Below, in pieces: positions 1 through 10,378 of a DNA stretch of 64,000 nucleotides. The DNA lies in the NCBI RefSeq assembly GCF_036898095.1, contig NC_090759.1:21326497-21390496 (forward strand). Direction: 5' to 3'. Position numbers and translations under genes: made by a program. The stretch comes from Palaemon carinicauda. Its lineage: Eukaryota > Arthropoda > Malacostraca > Decapoda > Palaemonidae. The notes below the pieces were generated by a model. The model made no database searches, was not told where the DNA came from, and was given only the letters and a program-made list of their open reading frames with translations. How positions within the stretch are numbered: position 1 is the first letter of the stretch; each line of letters starts with the position of its first letter.

Positions 1-402
1 TAAAATTCAATGTAGAATGTTAGCAAGAGTTTTGCATGTTTATATGCAAAACTTCCCGAAAAGATATATATATTTTAGGTAGTTCAGTGGTTCTCTCCCA
101 TCAAAATACATATTTGAAATTATCAGATGTGAAATAGCCGTGTTTACGGATGACAAATCTATAGTCTTCGGATTGGATATTCATTCAAGTTTGCTTTTGA
201 AATATAAATGAATGTGGTATATGTATGACATCTGTAAAGAAAGGATGAAACACAGATGCAACAGTCTGTTTTGCTCAGAAGTCAACCGCGTGAAAACATC
301 ACGGGGAACGGCCGTTGACGGAAAGGATTATGGGCTGCCAACGCAAGAGCCCGTGTATTGCATAAGGCAAGGCGTTACGAACGAACGAACGACTGAAAGG
401 AG
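1..402. other. no gene recognised
   Basis: AT-rich sequence with no coding signal that I trust. A short frame at 212-433 runs into an ATT repeat that belongs to the adjoining retroelement tail. The stretch could be intergenic or a 5' intron of the gene on the + strand. Confidence 0.5.
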
Positions 403-545
403 GCGTATTATTATTATTATTATTACTTGCTAAGCTACAGCTATAGATGGAAAAGCAAGATGCTATAAGCCCAGGGGGCCTTACAGGGAAAATAGCCCAC
501 TAAGGAAAGGAAACATGGAGAAATGATAAAATATTTTAAGAACAG
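403..545 (-). repeat. 3' tail of LINE/SINE-type retroelement
   Basis: Read on the - strand, this segment has a run like TTTCCTTTCCTCACTGGGC, then text equivalent to 'cctgggcttatagcatc', and ends in an ATT/AAT microsatellite. The same tail closes the non-LTR element at 42900-43056 (+) and the SINE-like element at 53313-53967 (-). Only the tail is present, so it is a heavily 5'-truncated insertion. The simple-repeat 3' end is usual for target-primed retrotransposition. Confidence 0.75.
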
Positions 546-839
546 TAACAAAACATGGTTTCATTTGACTGAAATAAGCTGATGTTTGAGGGATGTATTT
601 TAAAGATGACAGCTAGTAAAATAGACATTTGGTCTGCAATTCTCAACAACTTTTTTTTTTTTTTCATAGGTAAGTCGAGGTAAGTTTCATGTTAAGAGTA
701 AGATTAGATGATTCATTCGTCATTTATAATTGAAATCTGGTTTTCAGCTTATTTTGGGATTTGATTGATTGATTTAAAGTGTTCTGGCATCCTGACTTCT
801 AAGGTCATTGACACCGATGTACTCTAGACGTAGATATAT

Positions 840-1617
840 GGCACAGTGTAAAATCCGGACGTCGGATGCCGTCCGGGAGAATAGAAAATCGCTTGTATCA
901 CCGGGAAAGACGCGAAAATACACCTCCTTTTTTTTGTGACTGGTAATGTTCACTGATACTTTGTTATTTTCTGAATAAATGTTCGAAAAATATTGGTTTA
1001 TTTTCATGTTATTGAGAATAATCTCAATCGGACGTCAACATTACACTATTTGACTGCCGGCTATTTTACCCTGTTAGGATAAAAGCCGGACGTCGCCAAT
1101 CAGCTGTCACAGATAAAAATTTACCCGGCTGTAAAGTAACATAAGGAGAAAGGGCCTACCACTCCCTTTACCCTGCATTTAGTTGCCAATAGGTTTAGTA
1201 TGATCAACTAACCAATTAAGATGTTGCCAACTTTAGCCAGACACAGGATACTACATGTAAGAAATAAAGCCTATTTCACTTGAAATGTACTGAAATTATA
1301 TCAATCAATTTGTTTTTATTCGTTTTATAATAGCCTGTGCCTGTTGCCCAGTCAGAGCCACGGGAAGGCAGTTGACAGTCTAACCAACTAATCCACCACC
1401 CTACACCATATTATTTCCCATAACCATAAATATAAGCAAATATACTCAATTGAAAGAAATAATAAAACAATTAAGAAAAGGTAAATATTAAAATTAATGA
1501 AAAGATAAATATTAAAATTAATGTCAAGGTAAATGTAAAATGTTTTATCAGACAAAAAATTTCAAGAAATTTACATCAATGATAACGGCATCCGACGTCC
1601 GGATTTTACACTGTCCC
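840..1617. mobile_element. Non-autonomous DNA transposon, Mutator-like by TSD
   Basis: A 778-bp element has terminal inverted repeats of about 30 bp. The left end reads GGCACAGTGTAAAATCCGG and the reverse complement of the right end reads GGGACAGTGTAAAATCCGG, continuing through the CpG-rich core GACGTCGGATGCCGT. It is flanked by the 9-bp direct repeat TAGATATAT (831-839 and 1618-1626). Nine-bp duplications are typical of Mutator-like elements, though Merlin-type elements (8-9 bp) are an alternative. There is no transposase frame inside. A partial copy of the core (CCGGACGTCG) recurs internally near 1086, which could be a subterminal protein-binding repeat. Confidence 0.8.
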
Positions 1618-1626
1618 TAGATATAT

Positions 1627-3602
1627 AGCCTTAAAAGTAATTCGGTTAAGTTAGTTTGTCTGTCCGTTTTATTTTTTGTTAATGTTTGAGTCTAAATAAC
1701 TACCATATTTTATAGTTTGGCGCACGTTTGATAATGAGAAAGATCTTTTAAGGATAATTGTCACGTTGGCCTACATTTACACACGATTAACCGGTTTTAA
1801 ATTGCACGTTAAGTTGGTTATCTCTTGTGAAAATAACCACATCCAATAATATACTAATTTTATATGACCTACGACAGCTATAATTCACAAGATAATGTAT
1901 ATGGAATAATGAAACGGATAATCAAATGGAAAACCAAATCCTTAACATTTTAATGCGAAGCAAACTTTTTTGGGAGTTGTATTGAGGGTTTCCTCAGAGA
2001 TGTGTATGGAGATAAAAAATAACACTAAAGTAATTTCACTTTGGATTTCAATATAGAGCAGTGTTTTTAATTATTTGCCCCGCGACCTTTTTATTTCCTC
2101 AAATCATTTATGGGTTTGATGCTTAGAGATGACTTTCTTTTTTTTTATTATATGTATTCCATGATCACTTTTTGAATCAAATAGGTCTCTGCTGCTGTTC
2201 TTGAGAAACAAGCACCTCAGCACCTGCATATCTTATCGATTTTGTTTCTGGTCTACGGATGTCCTTGGCGAACCAGTTTCGGTTAACAAATCTATTTATG
2301 TATACTTGTTTATAGGGAAAAAAGGGTCCTCAAATGATCAAATACAATGAATTTGTGTGGGAGGTAATGCTTCGTATATTCCTATATTATCGCTTAATGA
2401 ATCATCACATCTATATGAAGTGTTAGCATTTTGTATTAATGAATAAAGCCACAAATATTCTCTAGTTATAGCCTGGTTCAACTTCGCGACAATGTCAACG
2501 GATAAGCTGTAGTTTACGGTAGCTTATCAGTTCCTTTAAATATCTTGGCATATCCTAATTATCTTATATGTCTCTCTAGCTGCTATTTGGCTCATGTTGC
2601 ATACACACAACTTAGACAAGCAAGTAAACTATTTAAGAAGCAGGCAGGCACATGGGGCAGCGCCGCAGCGCCTTTATCCAAACCGCCCAGCCCTCTGAGC
2701 CCAGTGTTCTTGAAGGTTTTCAAATACGAGTTGCCGGTTACTGACTTTAATATTTTTCTCTCGATGTTACTATCAGTGATGTAGCCCCAAAGTTTTTTCC
2801 TTATTGGTGTAACACGGAAAATAGTGGATATATCTAAATTTTAAATTATTCGTGATATATTTAAATTGTGAGAGGAAAGAACCCTCAAGGCTGTTGTTAT
2901 TGTCTACAGGCGGCCCAATGACAGTCTAGCTTAGCTGACAAGACTCAATCATAATCAGCTGCTGCTCGCCGGTGGTGCTCCTGCGTTCACCCCAAGCCGT
3001 CTCTTTCAGTTTCTTTCTGCCAGTTACTTATTATTTGGCCGAACGAACAGTCTATCCCTCTGGACCTGGATTTTACTAGTTGGTGTTAGCCTTCGTGTGA
3101 GTGGCAATGTGTTGAACTGAAATGGACATTGACTTCCTAATAACCATATATAAATTTGTTCTTTGTGATATTCCTCTTGACTCGTCTCGAGTGTCTAGAC
3201 AGCCTATCGAAGTAGTAAACGCTAAACGTCCGTTGTTACGGTGATATGGTTATGAATAATTTTAGACACAAGATATAACAACAATCGGTCAGTGAACTAT
3301 TGATACTTAAGTTTTGGATTCTTTTAAAAATCAAAGTAAAGTTTAGTGTGTAAGCCGTCGAGACAGAGAGTATGTTTAGCGTTCATTGTTATTTAGGCTT
3401 ATACTGGGAAGGGAGGGGTCTCGTAGGCCTAACGGAGAAAATGCAGCTACAACGAGAAAATTCGCTGAGAAGATATCGGCCCGTAATTTGTTGAAATTGA
3501 AATTGGTTACAATTACGTTTGTAACATCACTTTTCAAAAATATATAGTTGTCATACGTTTTTCTTACAAGTTGATTTGCTTATGCGCGTTCACAACAAAT
3601 AT

Positions 3603-3610
<8 letters not shown>
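1627..3610. other. no gene recognised; possible distal promoter or 5' intron
   Basis: About 2 kb with no coding frame I trust. The open frame at 2545-2784 has no recognisable domain. A short hairpin lies near 2500-2527 (GATAAGCT and AGCTTATC separated by 12 bases). Because the signal-peptide exon at 5361 follows a splice-acceptor-like sequence, an untranslated first exon and the promoter could lie in this stretch or further upstream. I could not pick a credible TATA box and initiator. Confidence 0.4.

Positions 3611-3690
<80 letters not shown>
3611..3690. repeat. (TA)n microsatellite
   Basis: An uninterrupted TA array of about 80 bp, directly beside the decayed reverse transcriptase fragment. 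It creates an artefactual tyrosine-isoleucine open frame. Confidence 0.95.
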
Positions 3691-3696
<6 letters not shown>

Positions 3697-3702
3697 CTCC
3701 AT

Positions 3703-4470
3703 CTCATCATCTACGCCTGTTGAGGCAAAGGGCCTCGGTTAGATTTCGCCAATCGTCTCTATCTTGACTTTCAATCTAATACTTCTCCATTCATCATCTA
3801 CTTCATGCTTCATGATCCTCAGTCATGTAGGTTTGTGTCTTCCAACTCTTCCAGTGTCCCGTGGAGCCCAGAGTGCGAAGACCCTGCCCAAACCATCTCC
3901 ATCTACCCCTTACCATGATCTCATCCAAAATGACACTCGAGTAATCTCTTAGTTTCATTTCTAATCCTGTCCTGTCATTGAACTCCCAATATCCTTTTGA
4001 GGGCTTTGTTCTCAAATCTACTAAATTTATTGAAGATTGGATTGTTCCATTGTCATACCATGACTCCTGCCAATATAGTAACACTGATTTAATTAAACTG
4101 ATATTTAGCCAAATTATTACATGTAATTTCAGGCGATTTGATTTCCAAATTTTACTTAACCTAGCCATTTTGATTTGCTTTTTTTTTTCAATCTTTCACT
4201 AAATTCTAATTCTAAAGACCCTGTATTGGAAACCATAGTGTTTAGATACTTATTCTGCCTTATTAATCCTTTCTCCTTCCAATGATATTTCAAGTTCCGT
4301 TGCATTCTCCGTTCTCATCATGTCTGTCTTTCTTCTATTTATCTTGAGCCCAACCTCGTGTGATTTCATGTTTCATGCATGCTGGTAATGCAAATCCTGT
4401 GGTGCTCTGCTAATGACAGCATCATCAGCATATTCTAGGTCTGCTTATTTCGTATTACCAATCCAGTCAT
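3703..4470 (-). pseudogene. Non-LTR retrotransposon reverse transcriptase fragment
   Basis: Translated on the - strand in broken frames, the start of the fragment (high coordinates) gives LEYADDAVIS, the reverse transcriptase active-site YADD box. It is followed by EVGLKINRRKTDMM, the usual 'GLKIN..KT' block. Further on come LSKIWKSNRL and SLIKSVLLYW, which match the region after the catalytic core (normally '..SVLLYGCE.W'), and then RGRWRWFGQ, the usual 'RRRWKWLGH' block. At least two stops and several frameshifts are present, and the 5' part is missing. It is a relic of a LINE of the RTE or CR1/Jockey kind; I cannot place the clade. It ends abruptly between two TA arrays. Confidence 0.75.
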
Positions 4471-4478
4471 ATCCTTCA

Positions 4479-4480
<2 letters not shown>

Positions 4481-4577
<97 letters not shown>

Positions 4578-4590
4578 GTGTGTGTGTGTG
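4481..4590. repeat. (TA)n then (TG)n microsatellite
   Basis: A pure TA array of about 90 bp (4481-4570) changes into a short TG array (about 4577-4590). Confidence 0.95.
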
Positions 4591-4819
4591 AATGAATTCA
4601 CAGACACAATAAAGAGCTATGGTTAGGTTGTTAACGAATCATATATTTTATGAAGACACGTAAATTGTGATGATTAGATAAGACTTAACAGTCTAAATGT
4701 CAAATAACCTTGAAAGAATATTCTATTGAATTAACTGAACTCCAGATTTGATGAACTGTAATTTTGTCATGCACACTTTGTGCTATAATATGAGCCAAGT
4801 AATCCAGTGGTTTTTAAAC

Positions 4820-4821
<2 letters not shown>

Positions 4822-4900
<79 letters not shown>
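4822..4900. repeat. (CT)n microsatellite
   Basis: About 79 bp of pure CT. It generates Ser-Leu and Arg-Glu shadow frames on the two strands that are not genes. Confidence 0.95.
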
Positions 4901-4902
<2 letters not shown>

Positions 4903-5271
4903 GCACAGCATGAGTGGTGTCTTTCTTACTGTCCTTGGACAAGAATGCAACCGCTCACACTGCATCAGAGGCCTGGAAGCAGTGTATATGTGAATTGGTA
5001 CCTGTTCTTCTTAAGATTGTTCAATCTGACAAGGAAGTGGTAATTTTTTAAATGATCATTTGCATTGCATATATGGCCAACCGCTTCGTAAAGTTATTGG
5101 GAAAATTAAGAATAACATGAAGTGAATAGGGAAGTTCAAGGTCATTTCAATCGTCTCCTAAAAAAAAAAAAAAACTTTATTATCTGGTATAGTGAACGTG
5201 TGCTGTTGTTACGTTTAAATGTACGACAGTTACTGATCAAAATAAGAAAATTAAAATCCTTTACTTTTCAG

Positions 5272-5360
5272 GTGGAGAAGTAGCGTGTCAGATGAACGAT
5301 AATCACCACCAATGACACGCGAAAGCTGACAATTATTTTGGAGAAGGGAAATTTAGCATC
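5272..5360 (+). promoter_or_regulatory. 5' UTR of LDLa gene with two overlapping uORFs
   Basis: The leader directly upstream of the signal-peptide ATG. It is preceded by a pyrimidine tract and AG (TTTACTTTTCAG, ending at 5271), so it probably starts at a splice acceptor with an untranslated exon further upstream. It contains two tiny open frames: ATG at 5292 to TGA at 5313-5315 (7 codons) and ATG at 5312 to TGA at 5327-5329 (5 codons). The second start overlaps the first stop as ATGA. Such an arrangement may lower or regulate initiation at 5361. The features are seen in the sequence; the regulatory role is inference. Confidence 0.5.
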
Positions 5361-5415
5361 ATGAGACTGAAATCGTTCGAGCTGTTGCTGTTCTTGGCAA
5401 TCTTTGCCTATCCAG
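5361..5415 (+). CDS. LDLa-domain protein, exon 1: start codon and signal peptide
   Basis: The exon encodes MRLKSFELLLFLAIFAYP plus the first base of a Gly codon. This is a standard secretory signal peptide: a basic N-terminus (Arg2, Lys4), a hydrophobic core of Leu, Phe, Ala and Ile, and a small-residue region near the cleavage point. It ends at CCAG|GTAAGT, a near-perfect donor site, in phase 1. The next recognised exon (10927) begins GTCTGTG after an acceptor, and joining gives Gly-Leu-Cys in frame. The start is chosen because it is the only ATG giving a signal peptide in frame with the donor. Alternatively it could belong to another small secreted gene, but the matching intron phase argues for linkage to the LDLa exons. 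Confidence 0.75.
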
Positions 5416-5725
5416 GTAAGTAAACAAATAGTGCACGAGAGGAAGAAGGTTATATATAGTATAGATTTGTAAACGTTTGATTTATGATTGTACTTTTTTT
5501 TTTCTTTTTACAAACTTCTAAGATGTAATAACGACAAGGGAAATTGTGCTGATTATATGTGGCTGTGCGGGGTGAATAATCAAATAACCTTGAAAGAAAA
5601 TTGCACTTGCAGTCCCCAGATGTTCTTGACTTTAACGTGATGTTTGTATTTAAAGTGTTAAAACAGAAGATGCCTGATACAGCATTCGTGAAAAAGACAA
5701 TCCTATGCTATCAGAAACCGTGTAG

Positions 5726-5758
<33 letters not shown>

Positions 5759-6034
5759 TGCTGAGAGCATTATTTTGAACTGGAAACTTTTCAAGCATTA
5801 TTGGTTTTAACCAAATTGAGATGATTCTTTATAATGGAGTTATTTGTGTTGGTAACTTTAAACTTTTCCTATATTTTTTTATATAAGATAGTGTCTGATA
5901 CTGCATTTAATTTGTCCTTAAGGTGCTCTCTGTATAGTATTTGTTTTGTATCTTATTAAAACTGAAATTTATCTTTAGATGAGCATTCAGTCTATAGTTA
6001 GTTTAATTTTGCATTCGTGTCGTAAGCAAGGGGC
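5416..6034. other. intron 1, 5' part; no gene recognised
   Basis: Intron sequence between the donor at 5416 and the gypsy insertion. It contains a poly-T run at about 5728-5752 and nothing else recognisable. Confidence 0.6.
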
Positions 6035-6185
6035 TGTGGAATACCAAACACAGTTGCTGGAACGTTGGCTTTATTCAGCTTAAAGTTGTGGCAAGGTGTT
6101 GGCCAAGCCGGTACAGTGTTAGAGACTCAATGTTGCCAAGCAAGCATACAAACACCAGCAGTCACAGTTACCAATTCACACTACA
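6035..6185 (-). repeat. 3' LTR of the gypsy element
   Basis: 151 bp, same sequence as 10379-10529. In element sense it starts TGTAGTGTGAATTGG and ends GGTATTCCACA. It contains AATAAA, which could serve as the polyadenylation signal. Confidence 0.95.
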
Positions 6186-6200
6186 TTCACCCCCACTGAG
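6186..6200 (-). promoter_or_regulatory. Polypurine tract of the gypsy element
   Basis: In element sense the sequence next to the 3' LTR reads CTCAGTGGGGGTGAA, a purine-rich stretch at the standard position for priming plus-strand DNA synthesis. Confidence 0.7.
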
Positions 6201-6390
6201 AAGAAGAACATATAGTACAGTACACATCTGCATCATAACAAAACATGAATTCACTGATTTCACACCAACTGTAATTATTCTTACATCGCATTTGCATTAC
6301 AAGGCTCACCTTATTGGCACTACAAATTTCATATCATATTACAAAACTCATGAGTACTTATTTTATATGATAACTGGGCTCATCTCACAT

Positions 6391-6542
6391 AAAAAAACAC
6401 ATTGGTAACAATGGGCCCTATAACTACTAATTCATAATAAACACATTGACATAAGGACACTTACCATAAAAAACACATTGGTAACAATGGGCCCTATAAC
6501 TACTAATTCATAATGAACACATTGACATAAGGACACTTACCA
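6391..6542 (-). repeat. 76-bp tandem duplication in the gypsy 3' UTR
   Basis: Two adjacent copies of a 76-bp unit, each containing ACACATTGGTAACAATGGGC and then GACATAAGGACACTTACCA on the + strand. They differ at very few positions (for example AATAAACAC versus AATGAACAC). They lie between the gag-pol stop codon and the polypurine tract, outside the coding frame. Confidence 0.9.
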
Positions 6543-6548
6543 CCCATA

Positions 6549-9500
6549 CTACTCCCACTCATCTAGGACAAAATCTGAGAGATAGCCTGGAGGGCGCCTA
6601 GTGCGACTTGAGCGTTGAGGCGCCTCTGAGGTTGGCGTTTCTGTGGGTGTTCCTTTCGACGGTACCTTTCCCGAGGTGGGCGGTTCTGTGGTTTGTTGCG
6701 GTTCGGTTGCGGGCTCCCTCCCCTGGTCTTGTTTTGTATCCACTTGACTTCTTTCCATTCTCTGGCTGGGGTCTCCAGGTGGGAGGGTGGGTCCTTGATT
6801 AATGGGAGTCTTACCATTCTCTCGCATGTTGAAGATATGACGGCTTCCTTTATCGTGACAGGTGTTTGGACTGAATACTTTAGCTGCAGGAGCCAGGTGA
6901 CGAGTCGACACAGTGGATTCCTTGCCGTCTTGGTGTGCAACACGAACCCATTGTGGGTTGACATGCAGGAGTCTAACTTCCTCGACCTCAGGTTCGTACT
7001 TGGATTTCCTAACCGTTTTCTTTAGAAGAGCTTGTTCATTTTCTGTCATCCATGATGGAGCCGCCTGCCCGTATGTTGCTTTCCTGGGGTGCAGGAACAT
7101 GCGCTCATGCGGTGTTTGGTTCGTAGCGACGCACAGAAGGGACCTCATGCTGTGTAATGCTTGATCCAGGACAGCCTCCCACATTTCTATAGGGAGGGAG
7201 AGAGAAGCGAGAGCTAACCTTACGGTGCGCCACAAAGTTCCATTGGCTCTCTCGATCTGGCCATTGCCACGGGGGTTATACGCAGACGAGTAGCTTGTAG
7301 CCACTCCACGGTCATGAAGGAACTTTTGGTACTCTGACGACACGAAAGCAGGTCCCCTGTCTGAATGAATGTACTCGGGCAGGCCCCAAACTGAAAAGAG
7401 AGTAGACAAACATTTAATGGTGGTACTCGCTGAGGTGTCTTCTGTTGCAAAGGCGAACGGAAATCTGCTGTACTCGTCAATTATGTTGAGAATGTATTTG
7501 TTCTTTGTGGTGGACGGCATCGGACCTTTGAAGTCGATAGCCAGACGCTCGAATGGCCTGGTAGCTTTTATCAATGTTCCTGTTTCTTTGGAGAACTTAG
7601 GTTTGATCTTAGCACAGGTTTGACATTTACGTATGACAGTCCGAGCTTCTTCAATGGTAAAGGGTAAGTTTCTCTGTCTTATGATGTGGGTCATCCTTCT
7701 GATTCCTGGATGGCACAGGTGCTCGTGAAGCTGAGTCAGCTCGTCTCCTTGAGTACAGGTAAGTGAAGCCACACATCCCGAGGCACGAGAGAGAGCGTCT
7801 GCTACTTGGTTCTTTGATCCAGGTCTGTATGTGATGTCGAAGTTGAAACAACTCAGTTCCAGCCTCCACCGCATTATTTTTTCATTCTTGATTTTGCCAT
7901 GGTTCTTGGCGTCAAACATGAAACGCACCGATTGCTGATCAGTTATGAGTCTAAATTTACGTCCTAGCAGAAAGTGTCGCCATTTCTTGATGGCTTCTAC
8001 GATAGCACATGCTTCGCGTTCCACTGCCGATTGTCGTTTCTCCGATTCTGAGAGCGAGCGAGAAAAGAAGGCCACTGGTTTTCCTTCTTGTGTCAATGAG
8101 GCTGCAACGGCGTCAGCAGAGGCGTCTGTTTCGACTACAAAGACTGCTTCGTCATCTATAGCAGCAAGTGAAGCTCGAGATATTTCATTCTTTAGTTCTT
8201 CGAATGCTTGTTCTGCGGATTTGGCCATCGGGAAAGTTTTCACTCCGACTAAAGGTCGAATTTTCTGGGAGAAGTTCGGTACCCACTTCGCATAGTGGGA
8301 TAAGAGTCCTAACGTTCTTTTGAGACTAGGGGTACTGTCCGGAGGGTTCATCTCCAGCAATGGACGCATTCTTTCCGGGTCAGGTAGGACTTGGTGATCA
8401 TTCACTACATGGCCCAAAATAGAGATTGATGTTTGAGCATAAACACTTTTCTTGTCATTTATGGTAAGTCCATACTTCAATGCAGTTTCTTGAAAGCGTT
8501 TCAGATTTCTGTCGTGTTCTTCACGTGTGTGACCGCAGACCGTGATGTCATCTATGTAGGCGAACGTACCCTCTAGTTGTTCCTTACCAATAATTTCGTC
8601 GAGAACTTGCTGAAAGCAGGTAGCCCCATTGGTTACTCCAAAAGGCAAACGCGTGAATTCGAACAGCCTTCCATCCGCTTCGAACGCCGTGAATTTCCGA
8701 TCAGCCATGTTCAATGGTATTTGATGATATGCTGCCTTCAAGTCTATGGAGCTGAAGTAGCGGTAAGTAGAAATTTTCTCAATCATCTCGGTGATCCCTG
8801 GAACAGGATAAGCAATTAGGTTGGTGAATCTGTTTATGGTTTGAGAGTAATCTATGACTAATCTTTTCTTATCACACTGATCGACGACTACCACTTGAGC
8901 TCTCCACGAGCTGCGACTCGGTGTGATGATGCCCTCCTCTAGCAGCCTTTTTACTTCTTTCTTGATGAACTCGGAGTCCTCTTTGGAATACCTTCTGGAT
9001 TTCACCTGTATCGGGTGACAGTCGACTGTCAGATTGTCAAAGATGGCTGGCGGTTCAATTTGAGCTGCTATCAGAGCACAAGGTGACTGGATGCTTAGCT
9101 CCAAAGGTGGTAGCGTTCCACCAAAGTCTACGCTGACTTGCTTGTGTAACTGTAGGAAGTCGTGTCCCAAAACAACTGGAGCCACGCAATCGTCCATCAA
9201 GTGCAGACAGAACTCAGGGTATACTCTTCCACTTACAGTTAAATCGTAATTGCAACACTTGTTAAGTTTCATTGTCTGTTTGGCATTAGCCATGGTTATG
9301 CTGCAGGCTGAAGAACGAGTCACTGAGTTCATAGCCCTAGCTACTTTGGCATCTATAAAGCTTTTAAATGCTCCAGTGTCGACCAGCCCGTCCAGGGCCT
9401 CCCCTCCATTCAGTTCTACAGGTAGGACAGTTTTGTAAACACTTCGTAGTGCAGGGGAAGCTGCAGTCACAGCGGCCCCTGTTAAGGAAGCAGGGATGGA

Positions 9501-10355
9501 CTGTGGGAGATTGTCTGGGACAACTCCAGCTACAAGATTAGAGTTAGTTGATTTACCATTATTGTTCCATCGTTTTCTTTGGGACTTGCAGACACGAGCA
9601 TAATGACCTACCTTCTGACAGTTGGAACACGAGGCTTTCTTGGCTGGGCAGTGGGCTCTGGGATGTAGGGATCCTCCACAAAAGAAGCACCTCTGACCGC
9701 TGACGGCGGCAGCACACTCACTTGGATTCAGGGAGTCACTCATTTCGATCGGAAAACTGTTGGGATCCATTTCGGGTTTTGCCTGATCATCTATCAATGC
9801 TGCCACTGTGGTATTGGTTTCACTTGCATAAGACGCTGAGTGCAGTTGAGCCATTTCCAGTGCACGGGCTTGTTTCACAGCTGTGGATAAGTCCAAGGAT
9901 AAGTTCTCTAACAGTCTCTGTCGGATTGCATTAGATGCCATACCCGTGATGTATGAATCTCTGATGGCCAGTTCTTCAGCCTGAGCGGCTGTACAATCAG
10001 TGAAGCTACATTCCGAGGCCAGACCTTTGAGGTTATCCAAAAAAGCGTCTAGAGTCTCACCACTCTGTTGCTTGCAGGTGGCTAATTTGTATCTGGCAAA
10101 CACTTCACTTTTCTGTTTCACAAATCTAGCCTTCAACAGGCTTATGGCAGTGGCATATGTGGTGGCACTTTTGATTATCTTAAACAGTTTACAAGATACG
10201 TGAGCACGAAGCAAGGCCAACTTATCTGGATTTAAGTCCGGGTTGATGGCCGCACAGAACGCCTCAAAGTTATCATGCCACATAATCCATTTGTCCTCTG
10301 CATCGGCTGATTCTGGGTCCACATCAATTGGGCTGGGCCTTAGAAACTTGTCCAT
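6549..10355 (-). CDS. Gypsy gag-pol polyprotein (Gag-PR-RT-RNase H-INT)
   Basis: A single open frame of 1268 codons with no frameshift between gag and pol. Gag occupies about residues 1-260 and ends with two CCHC zinc knuckles (Cys223/226/His231/Cys236 and Cys243/246/His251/Cys256) that bind RNA. The protease motif is DTGA at 326-329. The reverse transcriptase runs about 440-610, with YIDD at 600-603. RNase H has Asp744, Glu780, Asp806 and Asp853. Integrase has the zinc motif His877/His882/Cys911/Cys914 and the catalytic triad Asp941, Asp999, Glu1035 with the usual 35-residue spacing. The C-terminus is Pro/Thr-rich, ending in a basic SSRTRRPPGYL block. The open frame extends upstream into the LTR, but the first ATG (10353-10355), 23 bases from the LTR, is the sensible start. 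All catalytic residues are present, so the protein looks functional. Confidence 0.95.
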   Translation of the reverse strand: MDKFLRPSPIDVDPESADAEDKWIMWHDNFEAFCAAINPDLNPDKLALLRAHVSCKLFKIIKSATTYATAISLLKARFVKQKSEVFARYKLATCKQQSGETLDAFLDNLKGLASECSFTDCTAAQAEELAIRDSYITGMASNAIRQRLLENLSLDLSTAVKQARALEMAQLHSASYASETNTTVAALIDDQAKPEMDPNSFPIEMSDSLNPSECAAAVSGQRCFFCGGSLHPRAHCPAKKASCSNCQKVGHYARVCKSQRKRWNNNGKSTNSNLVAGVVPDNLPQSIPASLTGAAVTAASPALRSVYKTVLPVELNGGEALDGLVDTGAFKSFIDAKVARAMNSVTRSSACSITMANAKQTMKLNKCCNYDLTVSGRVYPEFCLHLMDDCVAPVVLGHDFLQLHKQVSVDFGGTLPPLELSIQSPCALIAAQIEPPAIFDNLTVDCHPIQVKSRRYSKEDSEFIKKEVKRLLEEGIITPSRSSWRAQVVVVDQCDKKRLVIDYSQTINRFTNLIAYPVPGITEMIEKISTYRYFSSIDLKAAYHQIPLNMADRKFTAFEADGRLFEFTRLPFGVTNGATCFQQVLDEIIGKEQLEGTFAYIDDITVCGHTREEHDRNLKRFQETALKYGLTINDKKSVYAQTSISILGHVVNDHQVLPDPERMRPLLEMNPPDSTPSLKRTLGLLSHYAKWVPNFSQKIRPLVGVKTFPMAKSAEQAFEELKNEISRASLAAIDDEAVFVVETDASADAVAASLTQEGKPVAFFSRSLSESEKRQSAVEREACAIVEAIKKWRHFLLGRKFRLITDQQSVRFMFDAKNHGKIKNEKIMRWRLELSCFNFDITYRPGSKNQVADALSRASGCVASLTCTQGDELTQLHEHLCHPGIRRMTHIIRQRNLPFTIEEARTVIRKCQTCAKIKPKFSKETGTLIKATRPFERLAIDFKGPMPSTTKNKYILNIIDEYSRFPFAFATEDTSASTTIKCLSTLFSVWGLPEYIHSDRGPAFVSSEYQKFLHDRGVATSYSSAYNPRGNGQIERANGTLWRTVRLALASLSLPIEMWEAVLDQALHSMRSLLCVATNQTPHERMFLHPRKATYGQAAPSWMTENEQALLKKTVRKSKYEPEVEEVRLLHVNPQWVRVAHQDGKESTVSTRHLAPAAKVFSPNTCHDKGSRHIFNMRENGKTPINQGPTLPPGDPSQRMERSQVDTKQDQGREPATEPQQTTEPPTSGKVPSKGTPTETPTSEAPQRSSRTRRPPGYLSDFVLDEWE

Positions 10356-10363
10356 GTTGAATA

Positions 10364-10377
10364 TTAAGCTGAATAAA
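10364..10377 (-). promoter_or_regulatory. Candidate self-priming primer-binding site
   Basis: In element sense, one base after the 5' LTR the sequence is TTTATTCAGCTTAA. Its perfect 14-base complement, TTAAGCTGAATAAA, lies inside the LTR (10414-10427 on the + strand). I see no conventional tRNA-complementary site beginning TGG at the LTR edge. In Tf1/sushi-type elements the 5' end of the mRNA folds back onto a site of this kind to prime reverse transcription. If this is the same mechanism, transcription should start at or very close to the TTAAGC in the LTR, about 103 bases from its edge. Confidence 0.65.
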
Positions 10378-10378
10378 T

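Noticed and set aside
2500..2527. Hairpin as a small RNA or terminator
   Set aside because: An 8-bp stem with a 12-base loop is expected by chance in 64 kb; no further structure supports an RNA gene.
2545..2784. 79-codon frame as a small gene
   Set aside because: No domain, weak initiation context, ordinary length for chance in this composition.
3576..3767. Open frame with a long Ile-Tyr repeat
   Set aside because: It is the translation of a TA microsatellite. The same applies to frames at 4413-4595, 17848-18325 and 57815-58343.
4748..5043. Ser-Leu and Arg-Glu repeat proteins on both strands
   Set aside because: Translations of a (CT)n array. The frames at 10243-10758, 18670-18969, 19377-19682 and 54844-55139 arise in the same way.
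7220..7480. Separate small genes within the gypsy element
   Set aside because: All plus- and minus-strand frames within 6549-10355, other than the 1268-codon frame, are shadows of gag-pol.
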